From Devosia aquimaris (lineage in GTDB: Bacteria; Pseudomonadota; Alphaproteobacteria; Rhizobiales; Devosiaceae), in the NCBI RefSeq assembly GCF_020169335.1, contig NZ_JAIEZN010000001.1:2345805-2409804 (forward strand): a DNA stretch of 64,000 bases. Reading direction: 5' to 3'. The first letter of the stretch is position 1. Every line of letters begins with the position of its first letter. Made by a program: the position numbers and the translations under genes. The notes under the pieces are model-generated. The model was given only the letters and a program-made list of their open reading frames with translations. It was not told the origin of the DNA and ran no database searches. This document shows positions 27,316-35,028 of this stretch, piece after piece.

Positions 27316-29244
27316 TTATTCGAAGTACCAGGTCACCGGATCCATCGGCGCCGGGGTCGGGAACAGCCACGCGTTGAACATTGTCTCAGGCGCGTTCTTG
27401 AGGTTGTTCCGGATGATCGAATAGGAGTTCGGCATCAGGCTCACCCCGATCACCGGGAACTCTTCCTTGGTGATCGCCAGCACTTCGCGGAACAGCCGTG
27501 CCCGTTCTTCCGGATCGCCGGAGGCACGGACCTGGTTGTAGAGGTCCATCTGCTTCTTGGCCCAGTCGAGCGGTTCTTCGGCGATTTCCGGGCGCGTGCC
27601 GTTGAACCACTGCGCCCAGCGATAGGCCCAGACCGATTCATCGCTGAAGGGGAAGTAGTAGCGCGGCTCCTGCAGCGCCTCGATGCCACCGTCACCGGCC
27701 CACACCTGCGCATCGAACTCACCGGCCGGGCGCTTTTCGTAGAACAGCGTGCGGTCGATATTGTTCAGCTCGATCTCGACGCCGGCGGCGCCCAGCTGCA
27801 GCTGCATGATTTCGAGCATGTCGATCCATTCCGGACGCAGCGCCGAAATGACGTCGACCGTGATCTTGGCCGGCTGGCCATTGCTCATCAGATAGATGCC
27901 GTCGCCGTTCTTTTCGGTCAGCCCGGCGGCAGCGAAGTGTTCGGCGGCCTGGTCGGGATCGAACTCGGTGTACTGCTTGGCCAGCGATTCATCATAGAAC
28001 TGGCTTTCCGGGCGCGGCGCCACCTGGAAGGGCTCGCCCTGGCCGGTGAACACCACATCGATGATCTCGGCCCGGTCGATCGCATAGGACAGGCCGATGC
28101 GGAAATCCTTGTTCTGGTAGAGCTCGCGCTTGACCGGATCGAGGTGGTTGAGATTGAGCTGCAGCACCAGCGTGTTGGATGCAGAGGGGATAACCTCGCC
28201 CAGATGGTAGCCGCCGGCCTCCTGGCCATCGAAGAACAGGGGCTTGTTCACATTGGTGGCAATGTGGCGCTCCTGGAAGTCGATCTCGCCATTGAGGGCA
28301 GCCAGGGTCAGTTCCTCAACACCGCCCTGGCTCACGCGCATGTCCAGATTGTCGATATAGGGCAGCTGGTTCCCTTCTGCGTCGACCTTCCAGTAATAGG
28401 GATTGCGCTTCCAGGTCACGCGCTGTGCATTGGCCGTCAGCGGCTGGTCGATTACCCAGCCATAGAGCGTAGGCAGGTCGGGATTGGCAAAACGGATGGT
28501 TTCCCAGCCCCAGGCGCAGCGGTCCTGCAGATAGAGTGCCCAGCTCGAAAAGCCCTTGGCTTCGGCTTCGGCGGCTGCATTCTCATTGTAGGCGGGGTGG
28601 AACTGGCTGCAGTACTTCTTCTGCAGCGAGGTGATGTGGATGCCGTCCGTGGAGGCCTGCTGCTCCATGAACATGCCGTTCGGCTTGCCGAAGATGAACT
28701 TGAAATTATAGGCATCGATGACCTCGAGCGTCACCGGATTGTTCTTGTTGTCGATCCAGCTGCCGGCCGCATAGTCCGGGTCCTGGTACATCTGCACGGC
28801 AAAGGCGATGTCCTCGGTGGTGAACGGCGTACCGTCCGACCACTTCACGCCCTCGCGCAGCTTGAAGGTATATTCGGTGGCGTCGGCATTGACCTCCCAG
28901 CTCTCGGCCAGGTTGGGCAGCACGCCCTTCCATTCGTGGTCGTAACGGACCAGCCCTTCATAGGCGACGGTCTTGACGATCAGGCCGTTGTCGCCGCCGC
29001 CATTCATGCCCATGCGCCATGTGCCGCCATAGCTGCCGATACTGTCGGCCTCCACCACCAACGGATTGGCCGGCAGGCGCTCCTCAAGCGGCGGCAGCGC
29101 ACCGCTGGCCACCATCTCTTCAAGCGCCGGAGCCTGTCCCGCGCCCAGCGCCACGCCGACACCGGCCACCAGGGCCGCCACCGCCACTGCGCCTGCAAGG
29201 CCAAGCCGTCTTGGCCCGCGCCGCATCAATACTTCATGCCTCAT
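27316..29244 (-). CDS. Extracellular solute-binding protein, family 5 (oligosaccharide/peptide type)
   Basis: A 642-residue periplasmic binding protein, longer than the typical 520-540 residues of DppA/OppA. The N-terminus has a basic region and a hydrophobic helix (GLAGAVAVAALVAGVGVALG). Family 5 motifs include the core GLVRYDHEWKGVLPNLAESWE and FKLREGVKWSDGTPFTTEDI. Large versions of this family next to polysaccharide lyases typically bind oligosaccharides of uronic acids or plant wall sugars. GGGAGGA lies six bases before the ATG. Confidence 0.9.
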   Translation of the reverse strand: MRHEVLMRRGPRRLGLAGAVAVAALVAGVGVALGAGQAPALEEMVASGALPPLEERLPANPLVVEADSIGSYGGTWRMGMNGGGDNGLIVKTVAYEGLVRYDHEWKGVLPNLAESWEVNADATEYTFKLREGVKWSDGTPFTTEDIAFAVQMYQDPDYAAGSWIDNKNNPVTLEVIDAYNFKFIFGKPNGMFMEQQASTDGIHITSLQKKYCSQFHPAYNENAAAEAEAKGFSSWALYLQDRCAWGWETIRFANPDLPTLYGWVIDQPLTANAQRVTWKRNPYYWKVDAEGNQLPYIDNLDMRVSQGGVEELTLAALNGEIDFQERHIATNVNKPLFFDGQEAGGYHLGEVIPSASNTLVLQLNLNHLDPVKRELYQNKDFRIGLSYAIDRAEIIDVVFTGQGEPFQVAPRPESQFYDESLAKQYTEFDPDQAAEHFAAAGLTEKNGDGIYLMSNGQPAKITVDVISALRPEWIDMLEIMQLQLGAAGVEIELNNIDRTLFYEKRPAGEFDAQVWAGDGGIEALQEPRYYFPFSDESVWAYRWAQWFNGTRPEIAEEPLDWAKKQMDLYNQVRASGDPEERARLFREVLAITKEEFPVIGVSLMPNSYSIIRNNLKNAPETMFNAWLFPTPAPMDPVTWYFE

Positions 29245-29329
29245 CTCGTTCCTCCCTTGTCCGGCCAGCGTCTGCCCGGGTTCTCCAATTGGCGCCGGAC
29301 GGCAGTCCGACAGCCACTCTCCTCAGTGT

Positions 29330-29347
29330 GCCGGTGCGTGCACCGGC
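29330..29347 (-). repeat. Hairpin between lyase gene and binding-protein gene
   Basis: GCCGGTGC-GT-GCACCGGC forms a perfect 8-bp stem 12 bp after the lyase stop. No T-run follows on the minus strand, so it is an intercistronic element rather than a clear terminator. Confidence 0.5.
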
Positions 29348-29359
29348 GCCCGCGCTCGT

Positions 29360-31198
29360 TCAGAGCGGCGAGATTTCAAGCGCCACCAGTCCGGTCTTGG
29401 TGGGCTGGCGTGGGCTGAACAGCACCCGCGTCAGATCCACCGAAGGCGCATATTGTTTTTCCTGATTGGCATGATGCTCGCTGAGGACGCTGATCTGCTG
29501 CGGATCGAACCGCACCACCACCCCGCCGCCGGCTGTGCCGATCCGTACATGGCCCTCTGCTATGTCCACGGCCAGCGGCGTCACCAGCACCGACTGGAAA
29601 GCCCCCGCCTCCGCGGCAAAGCCAAACCGGTCCTCGAGCAAGACCTTTCCGCCCGGCACCGTCCGGTCCAGCGTCACGCTGCGCACCAGCGTCTCGATGC
29701 CCGCTTCTGACGGATAGGCCGCAGCCATGTCGAACTGGAGGGTATCGGCGTCCGGCCGATGGTCATGGGCAAGCACGGTCGCGCAATGCGCCGCGCCCTC
29801 GGCCTGTTCGAAGCCATTGACCACCGGCACCGAATGGCCGCGCGAACTGGCGAACAGGTTCTGGTAGCGCTCGGGTCCGAAATAGGCCTTCGAATAGCGA
29901 CCCCGACCAGGGTCCGTCAGCGCCACCTTGCCGCCACTCACCACGATCAGCGAGCCGACGTCATTCTGGTTGTGCATCTCGTCATTGTGCCCGGCCTTGA
30001 CCGCCAGGCGCAGCGATGCCGGCTCGGCCGGGTCAAGCCGGCTGATCATCCACCCCATGTCGCCGAACCAGTCGTGCAACTCTCCCCCAAATCCGGCTCC
30101 TGAGCGGGGCAGTGGCGAGACGAACTGGCGCAGGGGCCACACGAACTGATTGAAACCGCGCACTGTGAAGTCGTTGGTCATGCCCAGCCCGGTCAGGCCC
30201 GGCAGGTCGAGCCGCCTGGCCAGATAGCTCAGCAAACCAGGCGGAAACTGCGGCTGGCTGTCAGAATCCGAGAAGCTTGCCCACACGCCCGGCGCCATCA
30301 TCGTCCTGAGCGGGAACCGGGCGATTTCACCCACCAGGTCGTCGTCCATCAGGTCGATCTGGCCACCCGTCCGCGCCGCCAGCAGCTCGGCCAGAACCAC
30401 ATAATTTCCAAAGCCGTAGGACCAGTAGTCCGGCCCTTCGGACGATCCGCCCTGGCTGTCGAAGGTCTCGAGATAGTCGGCCAGGCTATGCAGTCCGCGC
30501 GTGATGATCCGTGCCAGCCGGTCGCTGTCGGCCTCCAGATAGCAGGCCGCGCCCACCACTCCGGCGACACACACCGCTGTCCAGTTGTTCACGGCCTTTT
30601 CCGGCGTCGGATGCAGCCACCACAGATCGTCCCGGTTGAGAAACGGCCCGATGGCCCGTCGCTCGACCTCGGTTCGCAGCCGCGCGCGCAGCTCAGGCGA
30701 AAGCCGCGAGCCAACGAGATAATCCAGCTCGGCCATATCCAGCGCCGACATGGCCGCAGCCAGGTCAAGCGTTGGCCGATCGGTCGGGTCGAGCAGCCGC
30801 GCATGCGCCGGCCAGGCCCAGTTGGTCTCCTCCAGCCGCGCCCAGGCCAGGTCTTCGATGGCATCGACGAACGCGCCTTCACCCGCCAGCCATTCCGCCA
30901 GCGTCAGCCGATAGAGCATCTGCCGGCGCTCACGCTGAGCATCCTCATAGCCCTCGCGTCGCCCGGTGCGGGCGAACTCGCGATAGAGGCTTGCTGGCAA
31001 ACCAGGAATTGGCGCCGCAGCATCCGCGCGGGCCGCCTCCATCAGAGCCGCGACGGCCGCATCACCAATCCCGGCGGCAACGCCCGCAGCATCCTGCGGA
31101 AACGGCGCAAAGACTGGCGCCGCTTCCAGCACCATGCGCACATGCCTGACGTTCCAGCGTCGCAAATCCAAGAGCCGCTCTCCTCGTCGCAGGATCAT
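29360..31198 (-). CDS. Heparinase II/III-like polysaccharide lyase
   Basis: A 612-residue protein. The first half is an alpha/alpha toroid (EETNWAWPAHARLLDPTDRPTLDL, WWLHPTPEKAVNNWTAVCVAGVVG, SSEGPDYWSYGFGNYVVLAELL) and the second half the heparinase II/III beta-sandwich (SLRLAVKAGHNDEMHNQNDVGSLIVVSGG). The NNW and GHNDxMHNQNDVGS segments carry the likely catalytic and metal-site Asn/His/Tyr residues. I see no signal peptide, so it probably acts on imported oligosaccharides as an exo- or oligo-lyase. It is the first gene after the LacI regulator, with candidate operators in the 215-bp gap. Confidence 0.85.
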   Translation of the reverse strand: MILRRGERLLDLRRWNVRHVRMVLEAAPVFAPFPQDAAGVAAGIGDAAVAALMEAARADAAAPIPGLPASLYREFARTGRREGYEDAQRERRQMLYRLTLAEWLAGEGAFVDAIEDLAWARLEETNWAWPAHARLLDPTDRPTLDLAAAMSALDMAELDYLVGSRLSPELRARLRTEVERRAIGPFLNRDDLWWLHPTPEKAVNNWTAVCVAGVVGAACYLEADSDRLARIITRGLHSLADYLETFDSQGGSSEGPDYWSYGFGNYVVLAELLAARTGGQIDLMDDDLVGEIARFPLRTMMAPGVWASFSDSDSQPQFPPGLLSYLARRLDLPGLTGLGMTNDFTVRGFNQFVWPLRQFVSPLPRSGAGFGGELHDWFGDMGWMISRLDPAEPASLRLAVKAGHNDEMHNQNDVGSLIVVSGGKVALTDPGRGRYSKAYFGPERYQNLFASSRGHSVPVVNGFEQAEGAAHCATVLAHDHRPDADTLQFDMAAAYPSEAGIETLVRSVTLDRTVPGGKVLLEDRFGFAAEAGAFQSVLVTPLAVDIAEGHVRIGTAGGGVVVRFDPQQISVLSEHHANQEKQYAPSVDLTRVLFSPRQPTKTGLVALEISPL

Positions 31199-31248
31199 GC
31201 GGCCACCAGGGCCGTCTTGAGATCGCTGCTGCAGGAAAGCCTATTTCA

Positions 31249-31314
31249 CAAATTGCACTGGTTCAAGCAATTTGCGCAATTCGCGCAATAAACGCAATTT
31301 TGTTCATTTTGCGT
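31249..31314. promoter_or_regulatory. Cluster of three GCAA/TTGC dyads upstream of the lyase operon
   Basis: CAAATTGC/GCAATTTG (31249-31256 with 31267-31274), TTGCGC-AATTC-GCGCAA (31272-31288), and ACGCAA/TTGCGT (31292-31297 with 31309-31314). All use GCAA/TTGC half-sites and lie 51-116 bp before the lyase ATG, just downstream of the LacI gene. LacI-family operators are often such dyads, so this is the likely control region of the sugar operon. Confidence 0.55.
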
Positions 31315-31413
31315 CGTACGAACAAGACCATAGCCTGTCGAAATGCCCCCGAGAGCATTCATAGACCACATCACTCGCACCGAAAAAAAGAGCCCGAAAG
31401 CGGCCGCTCGAAC

Positions 31414-32430
31414 TCAGGCGCCCACCTGGGACACGGTCTCGCCTTCGACCATGGTGACGCCGACCTGCAATTGCTGCACGCTGGTTTCGCCTTCCATGCG
31501 CTGGGCCAGGAGCCGGATGGCACTACGCCCGATCGCTTCGCGGTCCACACGGATTGTGCTGAGCCGCGGCGTTGCCATACCAGCGAGCGGCAGATCGTCG
31601 AAACCTATGATCGAAAAGCCATCTGACAGCGGACTATCCGGCCCATAGATGCCTTCGAGCATCTCCACTGCGGCAATGTCGTTCCAGCTGAACAGGGCCG
31701 TCACATCGTATTTGCCAGCCAATAGATCAGCCAGCAATTCGCGGGTCTCGCTGGTGGCCGTGTTGACAATAACTCCTTGTGCGCCAGGGGTTGCGGCTAT
31801 TGCAGCCTCGAACCCGCGCTGCCGCTGCAGGATCGTCGGGCGATAACGGTGAGTATAATGCAGGATGCGCCGGTGTCCCGCATCGAGCAGGCGCTGCGTC
31901 GCGAGATATGCGCCGTAGAAATTGTCCGGACAGACGGAACTGAACCGCATCTGCGGATCGCTACCATTGACCAGCACCGCCGCGATATCGGCCTCGGCAC
32001 ACCACTGCGCCAGCTCGTCCCCGGCGTCGATTCCCGCCAGCAACACCCCGGACGCATCGGCCTGGTCGATCTGCTTTCGGATCAGGTCGAGCGTCACCAT
32101 GCGCTCGTTGATCAGCCGCACGTCCAGCACCATGCCGGCCTCGGCTGCCTGCTGGCGCATGCCTTCGACAATACCGAAATAAAAGCCCGACAAGCCGCTG
32201 GTGGCGCTCCCCAGCGGCACCAGCGCCACGGCCCGTTTGTCACCGGCCGAAACGCCGGTGATATGCTTGGATTTGTAGCCCAACGCCCGCGCCATGCGCT
32301 GCACATCGCGCCGAACGACCTCGCTGATGCCGATCTCATTGGCCAGCGCGCGCGACACCGTACTCACCGAAACGCCCAGTCGTTCGGCGATGTCAGCCTG
32401 GTTTGCTCGCTTCTGCGGGGCCATGTTCAT
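31414..32430 (-). CDS. LacI-family transcriptional regulator
   Basis: A 338-residue regulator. The helix-turn-helix and hinge are near the N-terminus (NQADIAERLGVSVSTVSRALAN then GYKSKH). The periplasmic-binding-like ligand domain has the DGFSIIGFDDLPLAGMATPRLSTIRVDREAIG signature. It should repress the sugar locus until a breakdown product binds. It lies between the esterase gene and the lyase gene, all on the minus strand. Start at 32430 (MNMAPQ) follows GCGAGA; 32424 is possible. Confidence 0.92.
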   Translation of the reverse strand: MNMAPQKRANQADIAERLGVSVSTVSRALANEIGISEVVRRDVQRMARALGYKSKHITGVSAGDKRAVALVPLGSATSGLSGFYFGIVEGMRQQAAEAGMVLDVRLINERMVTLDLIRKQIDQADASGVLLAGIDAGDELAQWCAEADIAAVLVNGSDPQMRFSSVCPDNFYGAYLATQRLLDAGHRRILHYTHRYRPTILQRQRGFEAAIAATPGAQGVIVNTATSETRELLADLLAGKYDVTALFSWNDIAAVEMLEGIYGPDSPLSDGFSIIGFDDLPLAGMATPRLSTIRVDREAIGRSAIRLLAQRMEGETSVQQLQVGVTMVEGETVSQVGA

Positions 32431-32446
32431 TCTCGCGCTATTCAAC

Positions 32447-32463
32447 AATGCAATATTTGCATT
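32447..32463. promoter_or_regulatory. Dyad AATGCAA-TAT-TTGCATT upstream of lacI-type gene
   Basis: A perfect 7-bp dyad with a 3-bp spacer lies 17 bp before the regulator start. It uses the same GCAA/TTGC half-sites as the cluster upstream of the lyase, suggesting autoregulation. Confidence 0.5.
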
Positions 32464-32498
32464 TCTTGCGCTGCACAAGACCCCGCTTGGCGTTTTCC

Positions 32499-33470
32499 CT
32501 AGGGTTTGAAACGCTCGCCCAGCCAGGCCATCTGGGCCCGCTCCTGGAACGGCCCGCCACCCTCGTGATTGTTGAACTCATATTCGACAATGCTCTTGTC
32601 CGCCCCGGCATAGGCGTTGAAGGCGCCATAGACCGTTGAGGGCGGGCAGATGTCGTCCATCACGGCCACCGAGAACAGCGTCGCGGCCTTGGCCTGGCGA
32701 GCAAAGCAGACCCCGTCGAAATAACGCAGCGTCTCGAACACCTGGGCCTTCTTGTCCCGATGCTGCGCCAGAAAGCGGACGATTTCGCCATAGGGGTCGC
32801 GGCCGGCCTTCTGCACCGCCCGCGGGAAGTCACAAAGGAAGGGAACATCAGGCATCGCTGCCTTGACGCGTGGGTCGATCCCCGCCACGGCCAGCGCAAT
32901 GCCGCCGCCCTGGCTGCCGCCGCACACCGCAATCCGCTCGGCATCGATCGCCTCATGGGTCACCAGCGCATCGATTGCCCGCACGCCATCGGTGAACACG
33001 CGCCGATAATAATAGTCAGCCTTGTCCAGCACGCCCTTGGTCATCACGCCCGGCAGGGAGGCCGTCGAGCCCACCGGGTCCGCCGTGGCGCCCGTGCTCC
33101 AGCCGCTGCCCTGCCCGCGTGTGTCCATGCGGAAATAGGCATAGCCCGAGGCCGCCCAATGCAGTTGCTCATGCGGAAACCCCCGCCCGCCTCCGTAGCC
33201 GACATATTGCACCACCAGAGGCAGCTTGCCGCTGCGCTGGGTCGGCAGCACCAGCCAGCCCTTGACCGGATGCCCGCCGAAACCGGGATAGGTGACGTCA
33301 TAGACCTCCACTGCACGCAGGCTCGTCTCGGCGCGCACCATGCTCACGGCCCCGCCTACGGCACGGGCTTCGGCAATGGTTTGAGCCCAGAAGTCGGAGA
33401 AGTCGCCGGGCGTCTCGACGCTGCTGGCATAGGCGCCCAGTTCGGGCTGAATCAGATCTGGAAATGGCAT
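32499..33470 (-). CDS. Acetyl xylan esterase-like hydrolase (CE7/AXE1 type)
   Basis: A 323-residue alpha/beta hydrolase. The family signatures are the RGQGxS-type motif (MDTRGQGSGWSTG), the nucleophile elbow GGSQGGG (Ser in the middle), Asp in VAVMDDICPPS and His in FNNHEGGG. CE7 enzymes deacetylate short xylo-oligosaccharides and cephalosporin C inside the cell. No signal peptide is visible from the ATG at 33470, consistent with cytoplasmic deacetylation of imported sugars. It precedes the LacI gene and opens the minus-strand sugar locus. Confidence 0.9.
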   Translation of the reverse strand: MPFPDLIQPELGAYASSVETPGDFSDFWAQTIAEARAVGGAVSMVRAETSLRAVEVYDVTYPGFGGHPVKGWLVLPTQRSGKLPLVVQYVGYGGGRGFPHEQLHWAASGYAYFRMDTRGQGSGWSTGATADPVGSTASLPGVMTKGVLDKADYYYRRVFTDGVRAIDALVTHEAIDAERIAVCGGSQGGGIALAVAGIDPRVKAAMPDVPFLCDFPRAVQKAGRDPYGEIVRFLAQHRDKKAQVFETLRYFDGVCFARQAKAATLFSVAVMDDICPPSTVYGAFNAYAGADKSIVEYEFNNHEGGGPFQERAQMAWLGERFKP

Positions 33471-33648
33471 GACAGACTCATGGCTGAAAACGGCAGCACC
33501 ATGCACGGGCCCGAACCGCTTTTCCAGCGACTCCAGCACAACCGCTGCTCTGGCATTTGCTGCCATCGAGCCACATGTTGCACCGTTGGACGCCGCCCCG
33601 AACTTTGCCAATCCGCTCAAGCGCCAGGCAAAACGGCTGGAAACAACA

Positions 33649-33680
33649 AGGCCCGCCATCCAAGACTGGACAGCGGGCCT
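33649..33680 (-). terminator. Terminator downstream of tRNA-Met
   Basis: Read on the minus strand, AGGCCCGC pairs with GCGGGCCT, with a short inner CCA/TGG pairing, followed by TTGTTGTTT. Confidence 0.7.
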
Positions 33681-33709
33681 GTTAAGAGGCTGAATTTCTT
33701 CAGCAAATT

Positions 33710-33786
33710 TGGTAGCGAAGCCCAGATTTGAACTGGGGACACACGGATTATGATTCCGCTGCTCTAACCAACTGAGCTACTCCGCC
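33710..33786 (-). tRNA. tRNA-Met (CAT), elongator type
   Basis: A 77-base cloverleaf with encoded CCA. It begins GGCGGAGTAGCTCAGTTGG and the T-stem reads CCCAG-TTCAAAT-CTGGG. The anticodon CAT is at 33750-33752. The G1-U72 start differs from initiator tRNA, and the sequence matches the usual alphaproteobacterial elongator tRNA-Met rather than the lysidine-modified tRNA-Ile. It stands alone between two protein genes. Confidence 0.95.
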
Positions 33787-34008
33787 ATAGGCGTTGCGCG
33801 GCTGAATGCTCAGCGCGGCGCATCTGCGGTCTATTTAGGTTTGGCCCTTCCGCCTGTCAAGCGGCTTGCCGTCCCGTGCAGCATCATCTTGGTTTGTTCA
33901 ACAATCGACACCGGTCTGTCATGATTGGACCGCTGCCCAAAGCCATCCGACGGCACTACATCTGCAGCAACGCGAACGTCATCGACCCCAATGCACAGGA
34001 GACAGATC

Positions 34009-34959
34009 ATGACTCTCGAACTGGGCGGCATCCACCACCTCACCGCCGTAACGGCCCAGGCCAGCAAGAACCTGGCCTTCTATACCCAGACCCTGGGCAT
34101 GCGGCTGATCAAGAAGACCGTCAATCAGGACGATACCACCGCCTATCACCTGTTCTATGGCGACGGCGTTGCCTCGCCGGGCGCAGACCTGACCTTCTTT
34201 GACTTCGACACCGGGCGCGAACAGCGCGGCAATCACACCGTCAGCCGCACCGGCCTGCGCGTGGATAGCGAAGACAGCCTCAAATGGTGGAAGGATCACC
34301 TGCAGAGCAAGAATGTCGGCACATCCGCGATAAAGGAACGCAATGGCCAGCTCTCGCTCGATTTCGAGGATTTCGAGGGCCAGCGCTTCCGCATGGTCAT
34401 CGACGCCGCCAACAAGGTCGTGCCCTGGGCCAAGTCGCCCGTTCCTGCCGAGCGGCAGATCATCGGTCTGGGCCCCATTTCGCTGGCCGTGCCGCGGCTT
34501 GACCGCACCGAGGCCGTGCTGACCCAGGTGATGAACATGCGCAAGATCCGCACCCATGCCATGACCAGTCATACGCCCGAAACCCATGTCTTCGAAATGG
34601 GCCCCGGCGGCCCCGGCGCCGAGCTGCATGTGGTGGTCGACCCCACCCTGCCCCCGGCCCGCCCCGGCGCCGGCGGGGTGCACCATGTCGCCTTCCGCAC
34701 ACCGGATCAGGATAGCCTGCGGCTCTGGATCGAGCGCGTCACCCGCGCCGGCATCCGCTCCTCGGGCGAGGTCGAGCGCTTCTATTTCACCTCGCTCTAT
34801 TTCCGCGAGCCCAATGGCATCCTGTTCGAGATTGCCACCGACGTCCCCGGCTTTGCCGCCGACGAGCCGATGGAAACCCTGGGCGAAAGCCTCGCGCTGC
34901 CGCCCTTCCTCGAGAGCCGCCGCGCCAGCATCGAAGCCAATCTCAAGCCGCTGGTCTAG
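34009..34959 (+). CDS. Ring-cleaving dioxygenase of the VOC/glyoxalase superfamily
   Basis: A 316-residue protein with two VOC modules (HHLTAVTAQASKNLAFYTQTLGMRLIKKTVNQDD at residues 8-41; second module from about residue 155, with GGVHHVAFRTPDQD and FREPNGILFEIATD). This is the YkcA/MhqO/LinE-like group of putative hydroquinone- or catechol-type extradiol dioxygenases. Metal ligands are the early His pair, the later GVHH His and the FE Glu. AGGAGAC precedes the ATG. It could act on quinols formed from aromatic compounds; the substrate is not shown by context. Confidence 0.88.
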   Translation: MTLELGGIHHLTAVTAQASKNLAFYTQTLGMRLIKKTVNQDDTTAYHLFYGDGVASPGADLTFFDFDTGREQRGNHTVSRTGLRVDSEDSLKWWKDHLQSKNVGTSAIKERNGQLSLDFEDFEGQRFRMVIDAANKVVPWAKSPVPAERQIIGLGPISLAVPRLDRTEAVLTQVMNMRKIRTHAMTSHTPETHVFEMGPGGPGAELHVVVDPTLPPARPGAGGVHHVAFRTPDQDSLRLWIERVTRAGIRSSGEVERFYFTSLYFREPNGILFEIATDVPGFAADEPMETLGESLALPPFLESRRASIEANLKPLV

Positions 34960-34995
34960 CAGCAACACAAGCGACAGCGGACGAACAACGGATTG

Positions 34996-35022
34996 AAAAA
35001 GGGGGCCAGGTGGCCCCCTTTT
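34996..35022. terminator. Bidirectional terminator
   Basis: GGGGGCCA-GG-TGGCCCCC is flanked by AAAAA on the left and TTTT on the right, between the convergent dioxygenase and VWA genes. Confidence 0.88.
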
Positions 35023-35028
35023 GCTGTG

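Noticed and set aside
27151..29418. 755-codon plus-strand open frame opposite the binding-protein gene
   Set aside because: No recognisable domains; the minus strand has a signal peptide, family motifs and a ribosome site.
33710..33786. tRNA-Ile with lysidine-modified CAT anticodon
   Set aside because: The stem sequences match the alphaproteobacterial elongator tRNA-Met pattern, not tRNA-Ile2.
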